DNA of 8,062 bases, taken from the NCBI GenBank assembly GCA_004557195.1, contig SFER01000099.1, positions 1 to 8,062 on the forward strand, given 5' to 3'. Position 1 is the first letter of the stretch, and every line of letters begins with the position of its first letter. The DNA is from Bacteroidales bacterium. Lineage in GTDB: Bacteria > Bacteroidota > Bacteroidia > Bacteroidales > Muribaculaceae. The notes beneath the pieces were generated by a model that saw nothing but the letters and a program-made list of their open reading frames with translations, searched no databases and was not told the DNA's origin. Shown piece by piece: positions 1 through 6,434 of this stretch. The translations under genes and the position numbers were made by a program.

Positions 1-371
1 CTGAAATAATCGGCATAGTCGTATTTAATGGGAACGACTTCGTTACCTATTCGGTCGATATAGCCCCATTTGCCATCGATTTCAACTCTTGCCATACCCT
101 TGAAAAAATCCCAAGCAAAATCGTACTTAAATGGGATTACTTCGTTGCCGCTATAGTCGATAAAGCCATAATTATCATTGAGTTTTACCGCTGCCAGCCC
201 CTCGCTGAAATCCATAGCATCATCATAGATTGCAGGGATTACAACAACGTCATCTTTTTTGTAGCCATACTTCCAATTTTCACTGAATATATGGTATTTG
301 GCATCATCTTCGGCGAGGCGCTCGGTTTCTGTTGTCTTGTAGTCTTCGTTATTCATATCGTATTCTGCCAT
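1..371 (-). CDS. WG-repeat protein, C-terminal part beyond the window edge
   Basis: The 123 visible codons encode the N-terminal part of a WG-repeat protein; the gene continues past position 1. After a charged N-terminal stretch of about 32 residues come repeats with the pattern (K)WGYID..GNEV(I/V)P.KYD, with the YG/WG glycines at residues 36, 69 and 103. No signal peptide or membrane segment is visible, so a cytoplasmic location is likely. The molecular role of WG repeats is mostly unknown; they are thought to form a beta-rich scaffold. The start MAEYDMN is preferred over the Met at position 356 because it lies just after an A/C-rich leader and matches the start MADYNEG of the neighbouring paralogue. 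The gene lies 90 bases downstream of that paralogue and has its own promoter-like site. It is AT-richer than its neighbour: 24, 22 and 19 G+C per 60 bases at 1-60, 121-180 and 241-300, against 35 of 60 at 901-960. Family call is firm; function unknown. Confidence 0.88.
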   Translation of the reverse strand, partial: MAEYDMNNEDYKTTETERLAEDDAKYHIFSENWKYGYKKDDVVVIPAIYDDAMDFSEGLAAVKLNDNYGFIDYSGNEVIPFKYDFAWDFFKGMARVEIDGKWGYIDRIGNEVVPIKYDYADYF

Positions 372-405
372 TTCGGTTTGGGTTTAGGTTTAGGTTTTGC
401 TTTTG

Positions 406-436
406 CAAATTTACTACAATTTGTGCCCATTGTCAA
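406..436 (-). promoter_or_regulatory. Bacteroidetes-type promoter for the left-edge WG-repeat gene
   Basis: On the minus strand, TTG (434-436) is followed after exactly 20 bases by TAAATTTG (406-413), which fits the Bacteroidetes sigma-factor consensus TAnnTTTG with a spacer of 19-21. Transcription should begin near 400, giving a leader of roughly 30 bases before the ATG at 371. That leader holds a run of six-base units of the CCTAAA/CCCAAA kind (about 374-398). The site lies between the two WG-repeat genes, so the left one can probably be expressed apart from the upstream operon. Confidence 0.6.
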
Positions 437-461
437 GAGCCTGGAGGGAAATTTGTTTACT

Positions 462-1415
462 TTATTCTTCATCGGGGGTGAAGTTGCCCAGCTTGTCGAT
501 GGTGCCATACTTGCCATTAAGTTTTACCGCAGCCTTGCCATTTTCGAACTCGGAGGTACAATCGAATATGAATGGAATGACTTCTTTGCCGATGCGGTCG
601 ATATAGCCCCATTTGTCATTTCGCAACGCCTCTGCCAAACCCTCGCTGAAAGCCTCGGCGGCATTGTACTTACATGGAATGACTTCGTTGCCGGAGCGGT
701 CGATATAGCCCCATTTGTCATTTTGCAAAACTCGTGCCAAACCCTCGCTGAAATGCCGGGCATCGTCGTACTTAAATGGGATAACCACGTTGCCGGCGCG
801 GTCGATGTAGCCCCATTTACCATCGAGTTTTACCGCTGCCAAGCCCTCGCTGAATTGCCAAATTTCATCGTACAAGAAGGGAATGACTTCTTTGCCGGTG
901 CGGTCGATATAGCCCCATTTGCCATCGATGCTCACCGCTGCCAGCCCCTCGTTGAAATCCCAACCATCATCGTATTTAATGGGTATAACCACATTGCCGG
1001 CGGTGTCGAGATAGCCATATTTCTCATCGAATTCGACAATTGCCAATCCATCGCGGAAATCCCCGACAAAATCGTAGATAATGGGGACGACTTCGTTGCC
1101 GGCGTGGTCGATATAGCCAAATTTGTTTGCAATTTCAACTCTTGCCAAGCCATCTATGAAGGGGCGGGCAAAATCGAACCTAAACGGGACGACGGTGTTG
1201 CCGGCAGTGTCGATATAACCCCACATACAATCGCGCTCGACAGCCACCACGCCCTCGCTGAAATACCACACTTCATCATACTCTGCCGGGATGACAATGA
1301 CGCCATCTTTCTTGAAGCCATATTTCCAATGCTCTTCAAATCTTTCGTATTTTTTATCCTCTTCGCTTATGAGTTTGCGCACAGTGATCTTGTTGCCTTC
1401 GTTGTAATCAGCCAT
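462..1415 (-). CDS. WG-repeat protein (eight full repeats plus a partial one)
   Basis: This 317-residue protein is almost entirely WG repeats. The signature glycines fall at residues 33, 66, 100, 134, 168, 202, 236, 270 and 304, so the period is exactly 34 residues after the first step. A typical unit reads GKWGYIDR.GNEVIPFKYD followed by about 14 residues containing FSEGLA. The first repeat is degenerate (WKYGFKKDG) and the ninth is cut short after GKYGTIDKLG, which looks like a natural C-terminal cap. No signal peptide or membrane segment is seen. An upstream ATG at 1469 is in frame, but it would overlap the preceding gene by 29 bases and add 18 residues absent from the paralogue, so MADYNEG at 1415 is chosen; this leaves a 25-base gap from the upstream stop. 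No convincing promoter lies in that gap, so it is probably cotranscribed with the binding protein and porin genes. WG-repeat proteins have no agreed function; a scaffold for protein binding is the usual guess. Confidence 0.9.
   Translation of the reverse strand: MADYNEGNKITVRKLISEEDKKYERFEEHWKYGFKKDGVIVIPAEYDEVWYFSEGVVAVERDCMWGYIDTAGNTVVPFRFDFARPFIDGLARVEIANKFGYIDHAGNEVVPIIYDFVGDFRDGLAIVEFDEKYGYLDTAGNVVIPIKYDDGWDFNEGLAAVSIDGKWGYIDRTGKEVIPFLYDEIWQFSEGLAAVKLDGKWGYIDRAGNVVIPFKYDDARHFSEGLARVLQNDKWGYIDRSGNEVIPCKYNAAEAFSEGLAEALRNDKWGYIDRIGKEVIPFIFDCTSEFENGKAAVKLNGKYGTIDKLGNFTPDEE
465..1325 (-). repeat. Tandem 102-base repeats encoding WG units
   Basis: Inside the WG-repeat gene, about eight and a half units of 102 bases are arranged head to tail, each coding for 34 residues. 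Units share long identical stretches, for example the segment that reads cggtcgatatagcccc on the plus strand, which recurs at about 595-612, 697-714 and 900-917 and also in the left-edge paralogue at about 54-67. Because the period is a multiple of three, gain or loss of a unit would keep the reading frame. Confidence 0.85.
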
Positions 1416-1440
1416 TTTGGTGTGGGGTTTTATAGTTGCT

Positions 1441-2244
1441 TTATTTGAAATATTTTGCGCTGATGGCATCGTATTCTCCCGAAGCTTTCACGGCGCGGAG
1501 CCACGAGTTGAGGCTGTCGCACAACTCACTGTCGGTCTTGCGGAGCGCCCACGACTGGAATTGAGTGAACGAGACACTTTGCCCTATGTCGAGGAGCGGA
1601 TAACGCCCGGCAAGCGCCGCTGCGGTGGATTGATTCACCACGGCATATTTCACCTGCCCGGTTGCCACCATCATCACAAGTTGCTCGCCGGTGTATTCCT
1701 CCTCCCTATCGATATAGATTGTGTCGCCAATCTCGCGGATGAGGTTGTGGATGCGGTCTTCCATAGGGCTGTCTTTCACCACACGGATGGTGTCGCCGGC
1801 AAGGTCGAGGATGCTGCGGGCGCGCGGCTCACGGGTAACAGAGTCTCGCAGCTGCACGAGGATTTGCCTGTCGAGATACACGGCATCGGTGAAAAGGAAT
1901 TGCTCCTTCATATCGGTAGTTGCCGGGATTTGCGCTATGAGCACATCGTAGGTTCCCTTTTCGAGCCCCTCGATGCTGCTGTGGAGCGCCACCGACGGGT
2001 GGTATTTGATTGTGGCGCCGCCATGTCGCGCCATTGCCCGAATCAAGTCGTATTCAAACCCGCCCAAAGTGTCGTCGTACATGTAGCACGACAGCGGGGA
2101 ATACTCGATGCTCACATCTATGGTGTCGCCGCCCGATTCTCTGTCGGAATTGGGCGATGAGCAGTGCCGAAGCGACACCATTGCGGCAAGCACGGCGAGC
2201 AGCGCTATAAGATACACGATTATGCGGGTGTTCAGCAGTTTCAT
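1441..2244 (-). CDS. Periplasmic solute-binding-like protein (SBP_bac_3 type)
   Basis: This 267-residue protein has an N-terminal hydrophobic segment (residues 8-24) and then one bilobed binding-protein domain (about 42-267) of the extracellular solute-binding family 3, also found as the N-terminal domain of the lytic transglycosylase MltF. Markers are the first beta strand with the GGFEYDLIRAMA helix (61-72), EGLEKGTYDVLIAQIPATT (92-110), FLFTDAVYL (116-124), a G.V.YAVVN hinge region (196-204) and the end GEYDAISAKYFK. No transglycosylase domain follows, and no ABC permease or ATPase gene lies nearby. Cys28 follows SLRH, which is a poor lipobox, so it may be a membrane-anchored or cleaved secreted protein instead of a lipoprotein. 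In a by-eye alignment Met112 sits where amino-acid-binding members usually carry Arg. It starts 15 bases after the porin stop and belongs to the same operon. Ligand unknown. Confidence 0.8.
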   Translation of the reverse strand: MKLLNTRIIVYLIALLAVLAAMVSLRHCSSPNSDRESGGDTIDVSIEYSPLSCYMYDDTLGGFEYDLIRAMARHGGATIKYHPSVALHSSIEGLEKGTYDVLIAQIPATTDMKEQFLFTDAVYLDRQILVQLRDSVTREPRARSILDLAGDTIRVVKDSPMEDRIHNLIREIGDTIYIDREEEYTGEQLVMMVATGQVKYAVVNQSTAAALAGRYPLLDIGQSVSFTQFQSWALRKTDSELCDSLNSWLRAVKASGEYDAISAKYFK

Positions 2245-2259
2245 AGTCTCGGAATGCTG

Positions 2260-4290
2260 TTAGTTGGCAAAATCAACACAAAGCCCTATCTGGAAACGGC
2301 GCGGATTGAGCGGATAGTGAGGCAGTGCGAAATAGTTGGCTTTGAACAAACCTTGATTTACATGCGACATGAGCAGATAGAACCGCGTCTTTTTGAGTTT
2401 GCAGTTCACATAGGCATTCATAAACGGATAGTTGCCCACTTCCACTTCGTCCTGTGCGTTGAAAGTCATCGTAGCCGGGTTGTAGGAAGGCGCCTTGTAC
2501 TTGGTGTAGTAACTGCAATCCACGCCAAATTGCACATTAAGCACACGGGCAATCTTGAATTGCAGATAGAGGTTGGAATACACGGTGAGCGCCGGGAGCG
2601 GCAAAGCGTAGTCGTTGGAAGTGGTTTGATAGGTCAGCTCGTTGTCCCAATGCAGGATGCGATAGGCAAGGCGTTGCGACAGCGATGCGCTGAACACATT
2701 CACGTTGGAGCCGGTCTGCTGCGGCATTCCGTTCTTGTCGAAATAGAGGTAGTTTTCGAGTGTCTGGAATCCGGCATCCACACTTGTGCCGGTGTGAGGA
2801 ATCACAAGACGCCCGCCGGCGCGGAAAGTGCGCTGCTTCGAGAAGTCGTTATCCCAGATAAAGTGGTTGCTCACATAGCGTTTCATGAGATATGGAGCCT
2901 CCTCGTTGCGGAAAAAGCCGTAGCCGGTAACCGAGACGCTGTCGCCGAAAAGCGGGAAACGGGTGCCTATCTCACCGCCGATGTCGATATCGCCGGCTAC
3001 ACTCCCCACAATGCCGAATTTGGCAAGGATGGTGTAGGTGAGTAGCGAACCGCGTTTCTTGGTGAGTTGCCCACCCACCCACACAAGGTTCTCCGAGAAA
3101 CGATTCTCGGTTTTTACCCCTTCGGGAAGCGGGTCGAGAAGCGGAGAGCGGTCGGGGAGGTAGAGCAATGAATCGGGATTCTGGGTATAGTGTCTTATTT
3201 CGTGTGTAACGTAGGCTGCGAGACCGAATTTGGCATATTTATGGAAACCTTCGAGCAACTGCACCCCCACGGTGTTGGTGAGGCTCCAGTATTTTGTGTT
3301 ATCGTCGGTTCCGCCCAGTTGCAGATAGGTATTGTTGAAATAGGAAGTGTCCTGCTTTGCGTTGGAGTTGAGGAAACGGTGCTTGGCATCGCGATAGTTC
3401 ATCGTCCAAATGAAACTGGTAACGGGGATATAGGTGCGGTGCACAATCGAATCCACGAGCGAATCGCGCTCGGTGTGGTAATACCCCACCTTATAGCGGT
3501 GGTTCATGAAAAACTGCTGTCCGCCAAACACCGAATGTGCCGCCGAGAGGCGCACCGGGATGGAGCGGGCGTCGATGCTTGTCTCGCCGCTCAAGATATC
3601 CTCCGGCTTGGTGATATAGCGGTCGTCGGTGATACCGCCGTTTTCCTTGATTGTGAAGGAATAGTGGTTAAAGAATGCCTGCATCTCATAGCGGTCGCCC
3701 ATATAGGAGCCGTTCAGCCCCCAGGTGAAATCTTTGTCGCTCTGCAGCTCGTAGGCGCCTTTGGAATAGATGTAGTCGAGCATCGCCCCCACCTGGGCAC
3801 GGCCGTTGATGTTACCAGAGAATATCGCCCTGAGCCTGTCCTGAGTGTTCTCTTTGCCACCGCCGGTGTTGTAAGAGAGGAGAGTCATGGGGATGCGGGT
3901 GTTGTAGAAGCGCTGAGTGGATGTGGATGGAAGCCACGCGCTGAGGGCGTCGGCAAAGAAAAATTCCGACATCGTCTCGCGCTCGAAAAAGTTCATGTTC
4001 AACCCTGCCGCACCGAGGTTGCCGGTGGTGGCAAAGGCGTTGTGAGTCATCGAGGGCACAGCCTGGCGCTGGTAGTTGTATTGCAGAGTGTCGATTGTGC
4101 TCTCGTAACGCTCGCCGAGGGGCTCGGTGATGCGCCACGCCCACGAAGGCTCAAGTTGCACCTGCTTCTTGGGCTTGTTGTTGCCATCCATCGCACTCGC
4201 CGACTTTTCCCTCTGGGCAGAGGCAAACGGCACACACAATAGGGCAAGCACAATTGTCGTGAAGCGTAGTAATCTCATCGGTTTTGGCAA
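2260..4290 (-). CDS. Putative outer-membrane porin (Bacteroidetes Porin_10-like)
   Basis: This is a 676-residue outer-membrane beta-barrel protein resembling the putative porins of Bacteroidetes. A signal peptide is clear: MRLLRF, a hydrophobic core, then FASA with likely cleavage after residue 25. The mature part has many alternating polar/hydrophobic strands rich in Tyr, Phe, Asn and Gly with short turns, and ends in a strand FQIGLCVDFAN, as expected for a barrel. The early region SWAWRITEPLGERYE...DTLQYNYQR and the stretch NTGGGKENTQDRLRAIFSGN (about 141-160) fit this family. No plug or TonB box is seen, so it is not a SusC-type transporter. The start is either Met1 (3 bases after the upstream stop) or Met5 at 4278, which gives a more normal signal peptide. 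It lies between the coiled-coil protein and the binding-like protein, in tight operon spacing. Substrate unknown. Confidence 0.85.
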   Translation of the reverse strand: MPKPMRLLRFTTIVLALLCVPFASAQREKSASAMDGNNKPKKQVQLEPSWAWRITEPLGERYESTIDTLQYNYQRQAVPSMTHNAFATTGNLGAAGLNMNFFERETMSEFFFADALSAWLPSTSTQRFYNTRIPMTLLSYNTGGGKENTQDRLRAIFSGNINGRAQVGAMLDYIYSKGAYELQSDKDFTWGLNGSYMGDRYEMQAFFNHYSFTIKENGGITDDRYITKPEDILSGETSIDARSIPVRLSAAHSVFGGQQFFMNHRYKVGYYHTERDSLVDSIVHRTYIPVTSFIWTMNYRDAKHRFLNSNAKQDTSYFNNTYLQLGGTDDNTKYWSLTNTVGVQLLEGFHKYAKFGLAAYVTHEIRHYTQNPDSLLYLPDRSPLLDPLPEGVKTENRFSENLVWVGGQLTKKRGSLLTYTILAKFGIVGSVAGDIDIGGEIGTRFPLFGDSVSVTGYGFFRNEEAPYLMKRYVSNHFIWDNDFSKQRTFRAGGRLVIPHTGTSVDAGFQTLENYLYFDKNGMPQQTGSNVNVFSASLSQRLAYRILHWDNELTYQTTSNDYALPLPALTVYSNLYLQFKIARVLNVQFGVDCSYYTKYKAPSYNPATMTFNAQDEVEVGNYPFMNAYVNCKLKKTRFYLLMSHVNQGLFKANYFALPHYPLNPRRFQIGLCVDFAN

Positions 4291-4293
4291 GTG

Positions 4294-5211
4294 TTATTTT
4301 TCAAATGTGAACGAGTTGCGGCCAATGCGATAGTTGTCGCAGAAGAGTTCGACTGTGTATTTGCCGGGGGTGAGGGCGGTGTTCACATTCCAGTATATTG
4401 TAATGCCTTGGATTTCTTTTCCCTCATATTCGATGGTTTTGCGCTCGGTGAACGCAATTTTCGAGCCTTCAAACTCAAATTTGCCGCTCTCGCCGAGGAG
4501 CGAGCCTTCGGGATTGGTGAGGCGCATGTAAATCACCTTGCTCCCCACCGGAGTGGAGTTGTTTTGAGGGATTGTGAAGGTAACCTGGAGTTGTTTTGCC
4601 TTTGAGATGCGCTTCTCCTTCTTGCCGTTGGATTTCAAAGCTTGGAGCGACAAACCGCTGATGTTGAGTTTCTCGGCGAGTGTCATTCGCTCGTTGAGTT
4701 CCTCGTTCTGGCGAGTAACCTCGCTCACCTGAGTGTTGAGTTTGGTGTTTTCGCGGCGGATTTCCTGGTTTTCGGCCTTCAATCCGGCATTTTCCCTGCC
4801 GAGAGCCTCAATCTGCTCGACATAGTGGCGCATGATGCCTTTGAGAGTGGCAATTTCGCTTTGCAACTCGCGAATACGGCGCTCGCTGGTGATTTTTTGT
4901 GTCTTGAGTTCCACAAGGAGTTTCTCCACCTTGTCCTTGGCTTCGGCATACTTCTCCACGAGAGAATCGTTGGTGAGGTATTTGCTTTGGTTCTCGTAGT
5001 TTTGGAACTCGGTGTTGAGTTGCTCATATTCGTTAGCGAGGTTGAGTTGCTGATTTTCGAGCGCAAGTTGCTCATTTTCAAGGCGAGTGTCGTTCACTTG
5101 CTTCATGAGAACAATAGTGGTAATCACAAGCCCGAGCAGGAGCACGGCGGCTGCAATCGCGCCACCATAGAGATAGTATTTCTTTTTCTTTTTATTCAAA
5201 TTCTTGTCCAT
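4294..5211 (-). CDS. Membrane-anchored periplasmic coiled-coil protein
   Basis: This 305-residue protein is not assigned to a named family here. It begins with a Lys-rich cytoplasmic tail (residues 1-11), then one membrane segment (about 12-36), then a long coiled coil rich in Glu, Gln, Leu and Asn (about 38-190), with heptad-like runs such as LENEQLALENQQL. A C-terminal beta-rich domain follows (about 200-305), ending in GKYTVELFCDNYRIGRNSFTFEK, which resembles a small immunoglobulin-like sandwich. The positive-inside pattern puts the coiled coil and beta domain in the periplasm. A TTG start at 5244 in frame is rejected because it falls at the expected transcription start, while the ATG at 5211 leaves a leader of about 30 bases. 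It is the first gene of the operon, 3 bases from the porin start. Role by position: perhaps a periplasmic spacer or adaptor for the porin or binding protein, which is inference only. Confidence 0.85.
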   Translation of the reverse strand: MDKNLNKKKKKYYLYGGAIAAAVLLLGLVITTIVLMKQVNDTRLENEQLALENQQLNLANEYEQLNTEFQNYENQSKYLTNDSLVEKYAEAKDKVEKLLVELKTQKITSERRIRELQSEIATLKGIMRHYVEQIEALGRENAGLKAENQEIRRENTKLNTQVSEVTRQNEELNERMTLAEKLNISGLSLQALKSNGKKEKRISKAKQLQVTFTIPQNNSTPVGSKVIYMRLTNPEGSLLGESGKFEFEGSKIAFTERKTIEYEGKEIQGITIYWNVNTALTPGKYTVELFCDNYRIGRNSFTFEK

Positions 5212-5248
5212 AGTTGCAGTTTTATTCTTTATTATTTGTTTCAACTGG

Positions 5249-5279
5249 CAAAATTAATAAAATCCCGCTCAATTTCAAA
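5249..5279 (-). promoter_or_regulatory. Strong Bacteroidetes-type promoter of the envelope operon
   Basis: On the minus strand, TTTG (5276-5279) is followed after 19 bases by TAATTTTG (5249-5256), matching TTTG-N19-TAnnTTTG at every defined position. The start of transcription is expected near 5242, which gives an AT-rich leader of about 30 bases to the ATG at 5211 and no Shine-Dalgarno sequence. This promoter probably serves the coiled-coil, porin, binding-protein and first WG-repeat genes. Confidence 0.75.
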
Positions 5280-5326
5280 GCGAAAAACAAAGTTTAGCAT
5301 TTTTGCGACGCTAAAGGCACGATTTT

Positions 5327-5342
5327 AGGCTTACTTAAGCCT
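5327..5342. promoter_or_regulatory. 16-base palindrome in the divergent promoter region
   Basis: AGGCTTA and TAAGCCT form perfect 7-base arms around a 2-base centre (CT). It lies 48 bases upstream of the leftward -33 box and about 71 bases upstream of the rightward -7 box, a plausible place for a dimeric regulator shared by both arms. Two further inverted pairs are nearby: TTTAGC/GCTAAA (5293-5298 with 5310-5315) and AGCATTTTT/AAAAATGCT (5296-5304 with 5372-5380), the latter nearly concentric with the palindrome. No regulator gene lies in the window, and chance is possible in an AT-rich spacer. Confidence 0.35.
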
Positions 5343-5412
5343 CGGCAACCGCCATTCTAAATAATTTTCATAAAAATGCTGCCCGATTATAGGTTTTGCA
5401 CCGATTTTTGAG

Positions 5413-5420
5413 TAATTTTG
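5413..5420 (+). promoter_or_regulatory. -7 box of the promoter for the YitT and LD-carboxypeptidase genes
   Basis: TAATTTTG matches TAnnTTTG and lies 27 bases before the ATG at 5448, leaving a short leader. The upstream element is weak: at the usual spacing of 19-20 only TAGG or ATAG is present, and the TTTTG at 5394-5398 is too close (14 bases). An activator might therefore be needed, or the promoter is simply weaker than the divergent one. Confidence 0.5.
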
Positions 5421-5447
5421 CATTTGATTTTTACATGCACTATTACC

Positions 5448-6416
5448 ATGTCTTTCGACTATAGAACATTACGCACGCAAGCCAAAGACTATGTGATGAT
5501 TGTCGTGGGGCTTGCTCTTTATTCTTTCGGTTTCACCGCCTTTATTCTTCCGGAGAAGGTGGTTATCGGAGGCGTTGCCGGTTTGGCTTCGCTCATCTAT
5601 TTCGGTTCGGAGCAATTTATCGGATACGGAATACCTATCGCGCTTTCCAACTACTTGATAAACATTGCCCTCCTTGCCGCGGCCTTCCGCATTGTGGGCA
5701 AGCAGTTTGTGATTCGCACGATATTCGGCACAACGGTGCTGAGCGGACTCATCAGCCTGATGCAGCCGCTGTTCACCGCACCTCTCGTGCAGCAGCAATC
5801 GTTTATGAATGTTATTATCGGTGGCATCTTGTGCGGCGCGGGCATCGGCACCACATTTGTGCACAATGGTAGCAGCGGCGGCACCGACATCGTGGCTGCG
5901 ATGGTGTCGAAACGCACCAATGTGTCGATTGGGCGCACCATCCTCTACACCGACTTCCTCATCATATCGTCATCGTTTCTCCTCTTCCATAGCATCGACA
6001 AGATTGTGTATGGCTTCATCATCCTGTTCTTCATCTCGCAGATGTCCGACATGATTATCAACACCAACCGCCAGGCGGTGCAGTTCACCATCTTCTCCAG
6101 CAAGTGGCAGGAGATTGCCGACGCCATCAACGAGGAGGCTCACCGCGGCTGCACCCTGCTCCACGGCACCGGCTGGTACACCAAGCAGGATGTGAAAATG
6201 CTCATCGTAATGTGCCGCAAAATCGAGCAAATCAACATTTTCCGCATCATCAAGGAGATAGACCCGGGTGCGTTCATCGCCCAGACCCATGTCAATGGTG
6301 TGTATGGCAACGGATTTGACGAGATGAAGGTGAAAATCAAGCGAAAAAAGAAATCGCCTGACGCCACCGCAGACAATCCCGGCGAAGAACATGAGAAAGT
6401 AATTACCAAAGACTAA
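5448..6416 (+). CDS. YitT-family membrane protein (DUF161 plus DUF2179)
   Basis: This 322-residue inner-membrane protein has the standard YitT layout. The N-terminal half carries about five to six membrane segments (roughly 14-34, 63-83, 91-108, 120-140, 165-182, 185-203) with the glycine-rich motifs IGGVAG (40-45) and NGSSGGTDIVA (140-150). A cytoplasmic DUF2179 domain follows (about 208-292), shown by GCTLLHGTGWYT (234-245), DPGAFI (272-277) and GNGF (287-290). A Lys-rich tail ends the protein. Family members are widespread, but no transport substrate is established. The ATG at 5448 (MSFDYRTLR) is preferred to an in-frame TTG at 5418 because that TTG lies inside the -7 promoter box. The next gene begins 18 bases after the stop, so both are probably transcribed together; in the other direction it diverges from the envelope operon. 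Confidence 0.9.
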   Translation: MSFDYRTLRTQAKDYVMIVVGLALYSFGFTAFILPEKVVIGGVAGLASLIYFGSEQFIGYGIPIALSNYLINIALLAAAFRIVGKQFVIRTIFGTTVLSGLISLMQPLFTAPLVQQQSFMNVIIGGILCGAGIGTTFVHNGSSGGTDIVAAMVSKRTNVSIGRTILYTDFLIISSSFLLFHSIDKIVYGFIILFFISQMSDMIINTNRQAVQFTIFSSKWQEIADAINEEAHRGCTLLHGTGWYTKQDVKMLIVMCRKIEQINIFRIIKEIDPGAFIAQTHVNGVYGNGFDEMKVKIKRKKKSPDATADNPGEEHEKVITKD

Positions 6417-6434
6417 CCCAAACCACATTATATC

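Noticed and set aside
291..1448. Long open frame of 385 codons on the plus strand across the WG-repeat gene
   Set aside because: The 102-base repeat is a multiple of three, so an antisense frame with no stop in one unit stays open through all of them. Its product is a low-complexity mirror of the WG repeats and the minus-strand reading is clearly the real protein.
2164..4242. Plus-strand open frames (2164-3045 and 3190-4242) opposite the porin gene
   Set aside because: They have no recognisable domain or promoter, and the opposite strand encodes a complete porin with signal peptide and barrel strands. GC-rich codons simply leave few antisense stops.
2260..4290. Reading the porin as a SusC/TonB-dependent transporter
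   Set aside because: There is no plug domain or TonB box, the protein is far shorter than SusC proteins, and no SusD-like lipoprotein gene follows.
5293..5380. A CRISPR-like or integrase attachment arrangement from the inverted pairs in the divergent spacer
   Set aside because: The repeats are short, inverted and single pairs, with no direct repeat array, no spacer regularity and no tRNA or integrase nearby.
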